From Eonycteris spelaea (lineage: Eukaryota > Chordata > Mammalia > Chiroptera > Pteropodidae), in the NCBI GenBank assembly GCA_003508835.1, contig PUFA01000285.1, forward strand, positions 310,001 to 374,000: DNA of 64,000 nucleotides, in the 5' to 3' direction. The notes under the pieces were generated by a model, which was given only the letters and a program-made list of their open reading frames with translations, was not told the DNA's origin and did not search any database. The position numbers and the translations under genes are program-made. Of this stretch, positions 23,882-36,745 are shown one piece after another. Each line of letters starts with the position of its first letter. Positions within the stretch are counted from its first letter, which is position 1.

Positions 23882-24609
23882 GAAACAAAAGTTCTTTGAC
23901 ATTAGTTATTTTCCATAGACTTTCTAGGGTTAAGTCACTTAAGAATTACTAGAACATCTCACCCATGAAAGGTGATTATGGTTGTTTTATGACTATGGAA
24001 GACATATAGCTCATAAGTACTAAAGTAGTCTCCTGTGAGTTATTAGAACTCTGCAGTATTCATGTTATACCAAATTAGCCATCAAGGGCTGATAGATTTT
24101 ATCTGTAGTTCACAAAGGCATTGGCCAGTGCTATACATTCATAACAATTAAATACATACCACCTTGTCTAGAATAGGATCTTTGGGTAAGGTGGCCACCT
24201 CAGGTTATAATAATGTGATTTGCATGGGTATTTGGAGACCTGTAGGATAGGATTAACTTTTTGTGGGGAAGGGGATCTTTTCTGTGTGAAATAGGAGGTC
24301 AGTGTACTTGATCCTCAAGGGGCTGGCAGGATTGTATGGATAAAGTGTGGCCTGGGAGTTAGGAGTTCTGTGTGCCAGACTGGGGTCTGGCATGAAGCCA
24401 CTGCATGTCAGGATCTCTTACGTAATTCCACATAGTCAGACTTTCAGACTTCACTCTGTTATTGCGGTTCTCCTGTGTATAAAGCATTCTGAGAGATACT
24501 TTACTAAATTGCCTTGAAGGAGCTCCTTTTCTGGTCGGGGAGAGAAGACAGATATCCAAGTCTCTACAATAGCCGATATTGCCACTCCTATTTCTCCTGA
24601 GGGCTGTTA

Positions 24610-24790
24610 TGTGACTGGTCCTGTGCCAGGCCTTTAAAGGTGTTTACTTAATTCTTACAAAAGCTTTGCAAGGTATAGGTATTATTATTACTGTTATATA
24701 TATGTAGAAACTGAGGGTCTGAAAGATTTCATTACTTGCTCAGGGTCACACAGCCAGCAGAATCAAGTTTGAGTTCAGGTCAGCCTGACT
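24610..24790 (-). mobile_element. MIR SINE
   Basis: Minus-strand MIR in the usual order on the plus strand: 'ctgtgccaggcctttaaagg', 'aattcttacaaaagctttgc', 'tagaaactgagggtctgaaa', 'cagggtcacacagccagcag' and the inverted tRNA-like head. Confidence 0.75.
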
Positions 24791-27207
24791 CCAAATATCC
24801 TGAACCTCTGTGTGATTTTGCCTTCATGGTGCTCCGCCCTGGTGTGGTGGCAGGGACTTGGAAAGTATGATAGAAGGAGACCTCTTTTGAATGGGAGAAT
24901 TGAGGAAATCTTTGTAGAAGAGGCAGTATATTTAAAGAGTTTAGGGTAATTAAAGGTAAGAATGAGAAGGCTGGGTATGCTCTGAGAATAAGGAGGACTC
25001 TGGTTAGATTGAAATGTGTATTTCCTTGAGAGGATGAAGAAGGGCAGGAAGAAGGAAATGAAACTGGGAAAGTAACTGAGAAATTGTGAAGGGCACTCAA
25101 TGTTGGGCTAAGTTATAGGAAGAACATTTTGCATTTTATGTAAAACTGTTTGAAAATGTTATCTATTGTGCTGTTCATTATTCCTTAATATAAGAATGAC
25201 TGCAACAAATTCATCTTAAAACTTAGCCTCAGGAAAAAAATTTCTCCCCCTCCTAGTGCAATGTCTTTTAGTCTGTTTCTAATCAGAAAGTGAGGACTGT
25301 GGAACTCATTGTCTTTTCCTCTTTGCCAAGGCTACTGCGAAGCCCAGGCTTGATTTAATGTCTAATTGTACTGTCTTATCGCCCTGGTTCTCAGTAAAAC
25401 AAAATTTCTCCTTTTATTTCGTGTATTTTCTAGTCTTCCTTTTACTTTATTTTATTTGCCTTGGGTACAAATAATTATTAAAAACTTCTATAAATTCCTT
25501 TTGGAAGTAGGTAGGATATCTTTTAAATATATTTTCATGCTTTATAAGAAGAAACTTTGACTGATTCTTGCACTACCAATAAGGGGCTGGAACAGGGCAG
25601 TGATATGATCAAAGCTTTTTTTGGCATATTGATGAACTGCTTGCAAGAGACCACTGGGAAGGGCATTTTATCTCTTGAACAAGGTATGGAATTACTCTGG
25701 GAATCCCTGGAGTTGTGGAGGGGCCTGCCAGGTGTGTCTGCCATGGGGCTCTCTGAAGCCCTCCTCGCTCCTACCAAGTTTGAAATCATGTCCTTCCCAT
25801 GCGCAGACTACCTTTTCTTTCATCTTCATAGTAGTCTCTGATTTGGTCATTTTCTAGGACCACTTAGACCACTTTTTTTGACTCTTACCAGGAAAATGGA
25901 CTAAAGTTTCTCAGCAGCTAAAGCACCTGAGATGTTCTAGGGTAAGAATGGTATCTGACACAGGTCAGGGGTTCATGAAGAACCTTTTGAAAGTGTGTGC
26001 AGAATTGTGTGTGTGTGTGTGTGCACTTTTCTGGAAAGGTCTTACTGGATTCTCAAAAGGAATATATTCTTCCTTTAACATTTTATCCCCAAAGAGTTAA
26101 GAACCATTGCTCTAAAAAGATGACCTTCTCTGGCTTTCTTCCTGACATTCTTGAATATCCGTATCAAACCACTTCCCTCAAAGCCTGCAGCTCAAAGCAG
26201 CTCTAAGCAGCAGGGACACAGAGACATCCAGACATCCAAACATCCAGCATGGGAGATCAGCACTGGAGGATGGTGGCGCTGGCTGTGCAGCCACCTGCAG
26301 AACCCCTTTAAACTCAAGTGCAGTTTCCAGTGTGGATGGGCAGTTCTTGTCTTCCCAGCCCGGAGCTGTCCAGCTTTTATGTTTCCCAGCTGCACTCTTT
26401 GCTCTTGCCCTTCGCCACTGCGCCAGCCACTGAGAGCAGCAGTGCAGTGTTTCCCTTTCAAGTGGCCGAGTAAAGGCCCATTCTCCAAGCTGTACTTGGG
26501 GAATATCTCCAGACTTGGTATTAGGAACCATAGCAATAACAAGCTCCCAAAACAAAATTAGATTTTTCTGTGGTCCAGTGAGGATCTGGACTGGAAGTCG
26601 TTTGATTTTATTTTGCCTTGCTCTCTTCCCAAGCCCACGATTGCAAAAACACTTTGTGAATCAGAAATGGAAGCATTGTTCTCTGGTAATCGCTGAGGAA
26701 TGTCTTTCCTGAACTGCTGCAGTAGGTATGAATAGCTCTACAGAAAAAAAGCAAAACAAAACCTAAGACATTGACAGCAGCTATTTATATTCTATTCTGT
26801 TTACAAGCTTTTGTTGAATACCTACTACGCGCTGGTAGAATTCTTGTCTGTCAGGGAAGGCTGGTTCATGAGGAACTATTACACTGCAGTAGGGGCTGTA
26901 GGAGAATCAGCAATCAAGGGCTGTGGGTCCCAGAAGAGCACAATTAATTCAGCTGGTATATGCATGCGCACGCAAGGGCGGTCAAGGCCTCACTGAGAGG
27001 AGGCAGTGGAGCTGAGAGTTAAAGGAAGAATGTAGTCTCCTGTGTTCTCTTTTGACCCTTTTCATTATGTGAGCATGCATTTTTTACCTTGTGGTGATTG
27101 GTATGCACATAATGTTTTATGCTGCCAGTTTTTCACTTAGCATTCCTATACCAATTCCCGCCTAGTGATTTGGCCAAAGTATTTATCATTTTTTAAAGCC
27201 ATAGAGC

Positions 27208-27236
27208 GTTTTTTTTGTTTGTTTGTTTGTTTGTTT
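27208..27236 (+). repeat. (TTTG)n simple repeat
   Basis: T-run followed by about five TTTG units, within AT-rich L1-like sequence (27040-27330). Confidence 0.85.
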
Positions 27237-27419
27237 TTACCTTATCGATGAGCCCTGGTTGCTTAGCTATCCTCTCATTTGTAGGGATTAACAGAGTTTT
27301 TCCCAAATACACATCTTTGCAGAATCAGCTCTCCCCTTCCCCCTGACTTATTTCCTTGGGGGCATACTACTGGGTCAAAGTTATGAATGGTTTTACTCCT
27401 TTCCTACTAAATGCCTTTT

Positions 27420-27830
27420 TTCTTTTTATTATGGAAAATATCAAACATAATCAAAAGGAGAAAGCTTGCTATGATGAACTCTCATTTTTTATCAGCAAGT
27501 TTCAACAATTATCCAAACTCATGGCAGTTTTAGTTCATTTACAGTGCCATGCACTTCTATCCTAGTTTACTTTTTAATGAACCCCAGACATCATATAATT
27601 TCATCTATAAATATCCATGTGTGTATTTCTAAAGGATAAGGAATTCTTTTAAAAGTATAATCATAGCTTCATTATCACATCTAAAAAATTAACTGTAATT
27701 CTTAATACGATAAAATATTTAGTCATCTAACTAAAGTTTAAGATTTCCAGTGTTTTCTGTGGCCATCCTCAGGAGACTGGTTGTTTACACCATTGTGTTC
27801 TCTAGAGATGGTTTCATTAGCATATCATCC
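27420..27830 (-). mobile_element. Old L1 3'-region fragment
   Basis: Minus-strand L1 sequence with the plus-strand series 'tttttattatggaaaatatc', 'gaaccccagacatcatataa', 'gtgtatttctaaaggataag' and 'aagatttccagtgttttctg', the same order as at 9485-9720 and 12360-13060. Confidence 0.6.
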
Positions 27831-28959
27831 CTAGGTTGGGAATTCTTTACAGAGAAGGGTGCTCTGCCTACAGGTCCTGGCCTCAGAGAGGGAAGGAGAG
27901 AGGAAGGCCTCTATCTGGGGCCTCTGCTACTTACTCCCTGTGGTTTATGCTGCAGGAGGTGGTGGATACTGTCCACCCATTGCTCAGATTTTCTTGGGTA
28001 AACCTGGCTGTGCCAATATATCCACACACCATTTGCCTTGGTGTGATGTATGGAAAATATCACACTCCTCCCTTTTGATTCCACTTCATTGAAGAATGAA
28101 GTATCATGATGCTATTTCTTCAGTGCTGAAGAAGCTGGATAGAAACTATGGTTTTTCTACAGTAAAAATACCAAGATGCTAGGAAAATGCACATTCCCAC
28201 TGGATTTTAATCATCTTATTTGCATGTTTACCTTGGCAAGTTTTGTTTGGTATTGTTCAAGGTGACCCAGCTAGAACGACTGTTTAAACGACTGTTTAAA
28301 GTCACATTGTCATTAATAAGTTATACAACCTGTGTACGATAAGTCTGTTAGCTCCAAATATTGTACAAGTAGGAATACATGCTTGTGTTGGGTCTCTTTT
28401 TCCTATTTAAATATGGTTGCATTTAAATGTGATCTCCCTGTTTGTTCTCACTGTTGATATTCCTAATCTTCCTATTGATGGATAGGAGTAAGTTCCCAGA
28501 TGATTCACAACGCTGTTGTTTGTGGCTTTGGAATGCAAATCACATATGTATATTACATCTGCATCTCCCCCTGCGGCAGCCTGGACTGGCTCTCAGTTTG
28601 GTCCTTTTTGACTAGCTGGGTATTGTATCAGGTGGCAAAAAAACAAATCATGGGTGTAACCCACACCAGGACAAGGAGGAGTTAATAGTAAGTCCTGGTT
28701 AGGATAAAAATGCATTTTCAAAGATATTGGGGTTAGAAGGCTTTTATCCTTATGGAAAATAGTCTTTATAGTCAAAATGTTTTTTACTTTACAAAAGGTT
28801 CAGGACAGCCTTATGCCCCGTGCCTAGCTATTTTTGATGAAAGAATTAAATAACTGGATTTTAGCTTTGACTTTGAGTTTTATATTTTATTCCTGGTTTT
28901 TATAATATAATATACCCTTTCCTTCTTAATAAAACAATAACAAATTTTTAAGGATTTGC

Positions 28960-30050
28960 CTCTAAACCAAATACTTGAACACATTGTTTATTTTCCCTTT
29001 TTTTAATTTCTCTTCCAGGCATTATCCATATGCATCCATTTTTTTAAAAAGACAATTTTGTGTCTTGTTTGTTTTTACATCATTACAAAATGTTTCTATG
29101 TGTTTTAATGATAATGTATAATGGCTATATAATATTCCATTGAGTTGATATCTATACCATAATTTACTTAGGCATCACTTTTCTATTTCATATTTGAGAA
29201 GTTTTAAGAATTTTAAATAATACTATATGTAATACTATATTGAACATGTATGTAGTTTTTCCCCTTTTTAAAACAGCTTTATTGAGATGTAATTCACCCA
29301 TTTAAAGTGTAGTATATTCACTGAGTTATGCAACCATCACTACAGTCAATTTTAGAATATTTTTATCACCCCATACTCGTTAGCAATCACCCGACCCTAG
29401 GCAACCACTAATCTACTTTGTCTCCATAGATTTGTCTAATCTAGACATTTTCTATTAATAGAATCATAAACCTGTGGTCTTTTTTTCCCATTTAAAATAT
29501 TGTGGTAAAATATACATAACAAAAATTACCATTTTAGCCATTTTTAAGTGTATAGTGCAGTGGCATTAAGTACATTCAGAAGTTGTACAGTTGTACAGCC
29601 ATCACCACTATATACCTCTGGAACTTTTCATCTTCTCAAACTGAAATTCCCCATTCAACACTAATTCCCAGCTCTCCTCCCGCAGCCCCTGTCAAGACCC
29701 TTCTACTTTCTGTCACTATGAATCTGACTACTTTGTATACCTAGCATAAATACAGTCATACAGTACTTGTCCGTTTGTGTTTGGCTGGTTTCACTTCGCA
29801 TATGTTTTCACAGTTCATCCATGTTGCCACATGTGTCAGAATGTCATTCCTTTTTATTACCAAACACTATTCCATTGTATGGATGTACCATATTTTGTTT
29901 ATATATTCATCAGTTGATGGACATTTTGTCGTTTCAACTTTTTCACTATTAGAATTTTTGTGTGGACATATGTTTTCATGTCTTTTGGGTATGTATACCT
30001 GTGAATGGAATTGCCAGGTTGGGTAATTTTTTTCTTAGCAAGAATTTTTT
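28960..30050 (-). mobile_element. Composite L1 3'-region (nested L1 fragments)
   Basis: Several minus-strand L1 pieces. 28960-29260 is a diverged L1M fragment. 29266-29485 carries 'ttgagatgtaattcacccat'. A second L1 starts near 29485 (aatattgtggtaaaatatac) and runs through 'ctgactactttgtatacc', 'attccattgtatggatgtac' and 'tgatggacattttgtcg'. 29945-30030 looks like the continuation of an earlier copy. The repeated 3' start suggests one L1 inside another. Confidence 0.65.
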
Positions 30051-30814
30051 AAGCTGAGTTCCAAAGAAATTATTAAGTTAAAGGATAAGAACCTTTTATT
30101 GCATGACATTTGATATCTATTGCCCAAGTTGTTTTTTCAAAGGGTTCTTAAATGTATGCTACCTTCAATAATGCAATGTTCTGGTTTCACTGTAACCCTC
30201 CCAGCAGTGGTTATTTTATTATTTTTTTAAGTATTAAGAATAAGAATTTAACTTTGTTGTTTTAACGTTGGTGTTTTCTATTATTATTTGCCATTCTTTC
30301 TAAGACTTGGCCTTTGGATGGGAAAACCAGCTAATATTTGAGCCTTACTCTGATGGGCTGCTTTTGACTGCTCCCCACAAATGCCTTTGAATACTACAAA
30401 GGCTATGATGGTGGCAAGGAGAGTGGTTCTCTTTATCTAGTTCTGAAAAACAGATCTTGGCAGGAGTTAGTCAAAGCACTCTGGCTTTGCTGAACACAGC
30501 AGGTATGAGCCCTGGGGAATTTTTGGAATGTTTTCTCCAGGCTTGGAATTTTATAATTGCTCTTTGAGGCAGAAAGGAGACCTTCCTTTTTAGACTGGTT
30601 CATGGTGATGTGATGCCTGTGATCCCCGGCTGGTCTGGTAGGCTGATTTGGTGCCTGATAAACAGTGGTGATGGTCCCATCTGCCCATACTCTAGGAGGG
30701 ACTTAGGGTGGCCTCTGCATTCTCTGTCTGAAGGCTGTGATAAAAGCTGTGGAGACAGTCATCTTTCCTTTTGCCTTCCTCACGTGAATTTAGTCTTTCC
30801 GGAGGCCCAATCCA

Positions 30815-31030
30815 CATATGCATCTGTTAAGAATTGTAGTTCATGTTTATTGCACACTCACCATGTGCCAGATTCCCTGTTTTGTGCTTTATGTCACTAA
30901 TTCATTTTATCTTTTCAACCATTCTGTTGAGGAGATACAACTATTTTGTCTATTTTATAGATAACTAAACTGAAATTCAGAAGTTAAAAAATCTGCCCAG
31001 GGTCAAATGACCTAGGACTGACCCCTAGTG
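30815..31030 (-). mobile_element. MIR SINE
   Basis: Minus-strand MIR: 'tgtttattgcacactcacca', 'tgtgccagattccctg', 'ttttatagataactaaactg' and 'tgcccagggtcaaatgacct'. Confidence 0.65.
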
Positions 31031-31109
31031 CATCAAATTCAAAACCATGCCCTTGACCAAGAGCTGTCCTGGCTCCCTTTTTCACGGAGCAGTTTTAATA
31101 ACCTGCCCC

Positions 31110-31690
31110 TGCTTCCTGCTTGTAGTCTCTGCACTCCAGTACACCCCCACGCTGTTACCAGAGTGATCTGTCTCAAACATAACTACTGTTGTCACTCCTG
31201 TCGGAAAGCCCCTTCCATTGGCTCCTGCGGAAAACCCGACTCCTTACAGAAAATGAAAGGACTCTCCCCAGCTGGCCTCCTCTCACTGCTTCCCTTCACC
31301 ATATCCTAGCATTTCCATCTCAGCCCTGGCAGGCCTTCAGATCTCTGCTTACCCAGTTCCTACTGCCTGTGAGGCTACTCTCCTCCTCATCCAAATTGCT
31401 GCTCTTCCATTTTGCTGGGTCCTTTCCTTAGCTTTTACAAACCCTTCCCCTCCCCTTTTGGCATGATTAACTATTCCTCTGTCATCTGTTGGCCCTTAAG
31501 TCTTTTTTTTTTTTTTAATCATACATTCCTACTATAACACTCATCACATTGTGTACTAGCTGCTTGTTTGCAGGTCTCCTGCCTGGGACCTCCTTAAGGG
31601 CAGAGGCTCTGTTTTGCTTATTTTTCAGTCCCACCCTAGCACAGTGCCTGGCAGGGGGTGGCCTCTCAATTAAAGTTTTATATTGAACTG
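31110..31690 (+). mobile_element. L2 (LINE-2) 3' region
   Basis: Plus-strand L2: 'accagagtgatctgtctcaa', 'ttccattggctcctgcgg' and the L2 terminus 'cctccttaagggcagaggct', 'cctagcacagtgcctggca'. It is interrupted by a T-run at 31502-31516. Open frames here are relics of repeat sequence. Confidence 0.65.
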
Positions 31691-32984
31691 GGAAGCCTTT
31701 GGATGGCCTTGCCTGTTCCCCCACCCCAAGCACTGGCATTCAAGTCTCCTCTGAGTCTGTATGTCTCTATAATCAGGAGCAGCTGGAACAAGGGCTGGTG
31801 CTAGGGCAGTGCACAGTTAAATTTGTAGGCACACCTCTCTTCTCTCAGAGTGCACATGAGCAAGGTGAACAGCCTCCAAGAGGCACTCTGGGGAAAGAAG
31901 AAAATTGGCAGCATATCCACTTTGCTTTAATGCAGCTCTAACCTGAGCACCAGCTCCCAGGGGACCTTTTATCTTCCCAGTCAACTGGCCCACCTGCCTG
32001 GCTGTTAGAGAGCAACCGCTGGGCTGGGACAACCCACTGGCACCATTCTGTTGGCCTGGGCCTGGCTCATGCAGGGGCCCCTCCTCCAGTTGCCCATTGT
32101 CATCCCAGCCCTAAATCTGTGTCTCCCCAACTCCTCTCTCACATACTTATTAACTCCACACATAAAATATTCCATTAAGTACGAAGATGGGAATACATCA
32201 AACAAGTGGCTCTACTTGTAGAGAACACACCCCGAATGCATTTTAAATTTGTGGATTCCCCTCAAGGGAATTCCAGTTAAAAAAGGACTTGGATCAGCAG
32301 CCTCGGGCCTGTGTGGCTAACAAGCTTCTATTTTCTCTGTTGTTTGGCTGGCCTGAAGGGCTTCTTTGTTTGGGGAGTGGAGGATGTGGTGTCCTAATTT
32401 GGCTGTGTGAATTTGTGCTCACATAGAACTGCCCTTTGGAACTGAGTGCTCCAGACCAGAGAATAAGTTAGTAGTGATTTTGTGAGTTTGTTGTCTTTAA
32501 AGAAAATAGAAAATTAAAAAGAGGAGAGGTCAAGAAGCTGCCAGTGGAGAGCGAGCAGCAACACTATGTTCCCTTCTCCCCATACACGCCTTATTTCCAG
32601 AGGTCCAGGAAATGTGACATCTGTTTTGAGTGACTTATAGGGAATCTTCTTACTAGATGATTTCTGAGACATTGGCTTTTTGACATTTTATTCCTCAGGA
32701 AATTGTGCTGTGTCTGTTTCTTCATCTTGCAGGTAGGTCAAGCCCTTTGGGGGCTTCCTTCCAGTATGGAAGCCCCTGTGCTTCTTCTGGGCATGGAGCT
32801 CTCTGGCTCAGAAACCCAGAAATCAGAAAAGCTGGAGACATTTGCAAGATCCGAGGGCACTGAATCTGCTGGGCATAGCTTGTGGGTGGCTATTTACCTG
32901 TAGGTGGCAGTGGTGACACAGGAATGCTTAAGGCGGGAGCTGAGGGGAGTGTTGGCAGAACCCTTTTCGGAAGACCTGTAGTAA

Positions 32985-33240
32985 TAATAAAAGTAATAGT
33001 GATGATTATGGCCTGTGGAGCAATGTTACTTTGTGTTAGAGGCTTTGTCACTGCTTTATGTGTGTTATTGAATTTACTCTTACAACTGTGTGTAAGAAAA
33101 GTGCCATTAGTAGTGCATTTTACAGATGACAGAAAGGGTTAGAGAGGTCAAGTTACTGGTTTGGGGTCACACAATAATTGACAGAACTAAGACCGACCAA
33201 AGTCTGAGTTCAAACCCCCCTGCTCATACTCTTCACTATG
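32985..33240 (-). mobile_element. MIR SINE
   Basis: Minus-strand MIR: 'ttacagatgacagaaagggt', 'tagagaggtcaagttactgg', 'ggggtcacacaataattgac' and the inverted head 'tgagttcaaaccc'. Confidence 0.7.
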
Positions 33241-33867
33241 ATGCCCATTTCTCCTGCTTCTGAGTCCAAAAGGAAAGTGCAGAGACAACTATGAGCCCAT
33301 TTCTGATCTCACCAGGCTGCCCAATGCCTGTTACCCAGGGACTTCAGAGTGCTTACACTCATCATTTCACTTCTAAAGGGCTCTTGTCAGCAAAGGTTGG
33401 GCACTCCTGAGGAAATGAAGATGTCCTGCCTTTAGGCAGCTTCAGGTTTAGATATGGAATATACTCATGGCTCATTAAGCCAGAAAGATTGGAAGAACCT
33501 CTCAGAACAAGCTTAGTCCTTGCATGGACTATACTTTCAGATGCCGATGCCTATCAGAAGGCATCACTTGGGGATGGTATCAAAGGAGACTCTGGAGAAG
33601 AGATAGGATTGGAACTAAGCATGGACAGATAGGCCGGAGTGAAGGCTTTTTAACCAGAAAGAAGTCTGAGGTTATTTCCTCAGGTCTAGAAGCTGAGACA
33701 CAGGACCGTTGGCCTGCAGAGCCTTCTAGATCCTGATACGGTTCCTGCTTTTACCTTCCATCAGAAAACCTATTTTTCTGTAGAATAAGGTCTCAGATGC
33801 ATCTTTTCTTTAGCTTTGTTTACTTTCACAGTGTATGATGAGGTTTTGGAAAAGTATACATGTAAGC

Positions 33868-34799
33868 CCAAGGATACCCACTTTCATCACTTCTATTCAA
33901 CACAGTATTGGAAGTTCTAGCCAGGGCAATTAAGGAGGAAAAAGAAATAAATGACATCCAAATGGGAAAGAAAGAAGTAAAATTATCTTTGTTTGGTGGT
34001 GGCATGACCTTATATGTAAAAAAACCCTAAATATTTTATGAAAAAAAAGAAAAACCTGTTAGAACTAACAAACCCAGCAAAGTTGCAAGATACAAAATCA
34101 ACACTCAAAAATCAGCTGTGTTTGTATAAACTAATAATGAACAATCCAAAAAGGAAATTAGAAAACAATTCTAATAGCATCTAAAAGAATAATTCCCTAG
34201 GAATTAACCAAGGAGGTAAAAGATTTGTATACCAAAAGCTATAACACATTGCTGAAAGAAATTAAAGAAGACATAAATAAATGGAAAGACATCCCATATT
34301 TATGGATTGGAAGGCTTATTATTTTTAAGATGACAATACTACTCACAGTGATTTATAGATTCAATGCAATCCCAATCCAAGTCCCACCAATGTTTTTTTG
34401 CAGAAATAGAAAAGGCCATTCTAAAATTCACATGGACTCTCAAGAGACTCCAAATAGCCGAAACAACATTGAAAAAGGACAAAGTTGGAGGACTCACACT
34501 TCCTGATTTCAAAACTTACAGTAATCAAAATAGTGTGGTATTGGCATAAGGTTGGTCATATGAACCAATGGAATAGAATAAACAGCTTGGAAACAAACTC
34601 TCCTGTATATGGTCAATTGATTTTTAACAAGTATGCAAAGACCATTCAAGCAGGAAAGGATAGTCTTTTCAACAAATGGTTTTGGCAAAGCTGGATATCC
34701 ACATGCAAAAGGATGAAGTTGGACCCTTACCTTAAAATGGTAAATTTTATGTATATTTTACCACAGAATCACCAGAAAAAAACAAAAAACAAAAAAAAA
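33868..34799 (+). mobile_element. L1 ORF2 fragment with internal deletion
   Basis: Plus-strand L1. 33868-34735 corresponds to the reverse transcriptase end of ORF2 and beyond, in several broken frames (recognisable [20 protein letters not shown] near 34370 and ..[14 protein letters not shown] near 34550). At the catalytic site the expected FADDM reads FGGGM (about 33990-34004), so the metal-binding aspartates are gone. At about 34735 the text jumps from ORF2 sequence to the L1 3' terminus (atggtaaattttatgtatat) and an A-rich tail, so the intervening part is deleted. The open frames at 34225-34844 are pieces of this relic. Confidence 0.85.
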
Positions 34800-35009
34800 A
34801 GAGTACATAGGCCAACATCCTATCAGAGTATAGTGGGGGAATAAGAGTATGGTGGCATAGGTTGGTATTAGACATCCTTTGGGCTGTTACCTCATTTGAC
34901 AGGAAACCTATGGCTGAAGAAGAAAAAGGGATAAATAGTTCAAGAGCTTGGGATTGTCAGTGGCAGAGCCAGAGCTAGAACCAGGGTCACTTGATTCCCC
35001 AGTCCTCCT

Positions 35010-35135
35010 CTTGGCTGTGAGCTCCTTGAGGGCTGAAACTAGGTCTATCTTGCCTTCTACTCTGTCCCCAGTGTCCAGCACTTGGTAGCTGTGTAGTTAG
35101 TTCATCTGTGTCTTTTGGATGACTGTGTTGGCATT
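35010..35135 (+). mobile_element. L2 3' end
   Basis: Plus-strand L2 terminus: 'gctccttgagggctgaaact', 'tctgtccccagtgtccagca', then 'cttggtagctg'. A MIR-like fragment (minus strand, 'tggcagagccagagctagaa') lies just before it at 34880-35000. Confidence 0.6.
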
Positions 35136-35148
35136 CCTTCCCCTGAGT

Positions 35149-35325
35149 TAGGGTTCTCAGTCCCTGCTGCACATTAAACCACCTGGGGAGCTTGTAGAGC
35201 ATGTCAGTACCTGGGCTTTGTGCCCCCGAGGTTCTGATTGGAAGGTATGGGGTGAGATCCAGGGAAGGATATTTTTTAAAGGCTTTCTGGTAATTCGAAC
35301 CTAAAGTCAAAGTTGAGAACCACTG
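35149..35325 (+). mobile_element. MER5A (non-autonomous hAT DNA transposon)
   Basis: Nearly complete element. The left terminus GGGTTCTCAG and right terminus GTTGAGAACCACTG form the terminal inverted repeats. Inside are 'attaaaccacctggggagct' and 'cctgggctttgtgccccc'-type phrases characteristic of MER5A. No transposase is encoded. The 178-codon minus-strand open frame at 34987-35523 crosses this element and the L2 and is therefore not a gene. Confidence 0.75.
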
Positions 35326-36654
35326 CTCTACATCATGCCTTCCCCCAGTAGTCTCTCCAGCTGGGAGTGAGGGGCAGAGGCTTAGTAGCTTCCTCTGGAA
35401 CTTCACACAGTCTCTGGCTGGTTCATTCTGGCTTCTCTTGTTGTCCTGTGTGCTCTGATTACAGAAGCATGTCACAATGTGTGTGTGGGAGCTGCCATTA
35501 ATTTCCTCCCAGCTACTCGGCACCAGGGCACAGTTTCAAAGCCATGGTTGTCCTCTCTTCTAGATCAGGCTAGACTGTATCATGACCAACTGCCTATCTG
35601 CCTCTCCAATTATACTGACCTCTTAAGTCAGTGTCTTAACTATCTCACTCTCTTCAGCGCCAGGGATAATGCATGGCACATCTCACCTCAGGCCCTTGAG
35701 TAAATGTCATGGGGACCATGGGTTTAATTTCACCTTAAAATTACAGGGAAAGCTGCCTCTGTGGTCTGCAGGCTGGTCAGATTTTATTTTGTGTACCTTC
35801 TTCTGTCCCTGCTTTCTTCCCTTTAAGAGGGATGAGGAAGGAGTAGGGACTGCTGTCATAGGAAAGGACATCCTATGAAGTAGGGATGTGTATTTGGAAT
35901 TCATTCTCTTGTCTCCACAGTGGAAGAGAAGCAGCTGCAATTAACAGTCTTGAAGCATGTTAGGAATCTGAAGCAATAGGCAATAATAGTTTTGTGTAGA
36001 ATGTTGGAGTTGATTTTTCTTTCCACCTGACAGGTAGATGCAAACCGGCCTCACTAGCATATAGTAATCCAGAAGGTTCATCTCACATTATTGGCTCATG
36101 ATAGCAATGAGCTTCCTGCCCATCCAAACCCTTTTTTCTTTTTTCTCTACATCTGGCACAAAGTAACCCTGAATGCCATTCCTTTGTGCCAGCACCTCTG
36201 GGCTCCTACCCACAGCCTTGATGGCTGGAGAGGTAGATAATTTGGCTACTTTTTCTCCATTCTCACGAAAGGATGTTACTGAATGCAAAATGCTAAAATC
36301 AGCCCTCTTTTGCCTTCTGGTGCTGGCTGCTTCTGAAGTCACTATATTTAACATCAAAGTGTAAAAAGCAGCAGCCAAGAAAGCAAGCCATGGGGTTGTA
36401 AAACTCCTCCCATCAGGACTGCCTAGGATTTCAGACTGGAAGGGGGGGTGGGGAGTGCAGGAAAACCATGCCTGAGAGAGCACTATCACTACTGTCAGGG
36501 ATGAGGCTTCAGGGCATCCTGGCCCTCATCCTACACCAGGCTGGAGGCAACTATTCTAAGTGGAGAAAATGTCATGGCAACAGCATCAGGATGACTGACA
36601 TACTCTCTTTGCACTTGAAATGTTTAATGGGAATTTTGTCTCCCTCTGCCCAGC

Positions 36655-36745
36655 TTTGCTCTACCCTGCTCAGCCTGACCCAGCCCTTTGCAGCCCTGCT
36701 CTGCTGAGCTCTGCTCAGCCCTGCCCAGTCCTGTTCTACCCCTGA
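36655..36745 (+). repeat. GCTCTGC/CAGCCCTGC-type low-complexity tract
   Basis: Roughly 90 bp made of imperfect 5- and 10-mers (CTGCTCAGCC, CAGCCCTGCT, GAGCTCTGCT). It looks like a short degenerate minisatellite. Confidence 0.6.

Noticed and set aside
26178..26561. Overlapping open frames of 116-136 codons on both strands
   Set aside because: No recognisable domain, no splice or promoter context, and frames open on both strands point to local base composition.
34225..34844. Several plus-strand open frames of 61-119 codons
   Set aside because: They are broken pieces of an L1 ORF2 relic.
34987..35523. 178-codon open frame on the minus strand, the longest in the window
   Set aside because: It runs across an L2 3' end and a MER5A element and has no protein-family motif, so it is chance.
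36088..36489. 133-codon minus-strand open frame
   Set aside because: No family motif, no splice context and no conservation evidence; it lies in ordinary intron sequence.
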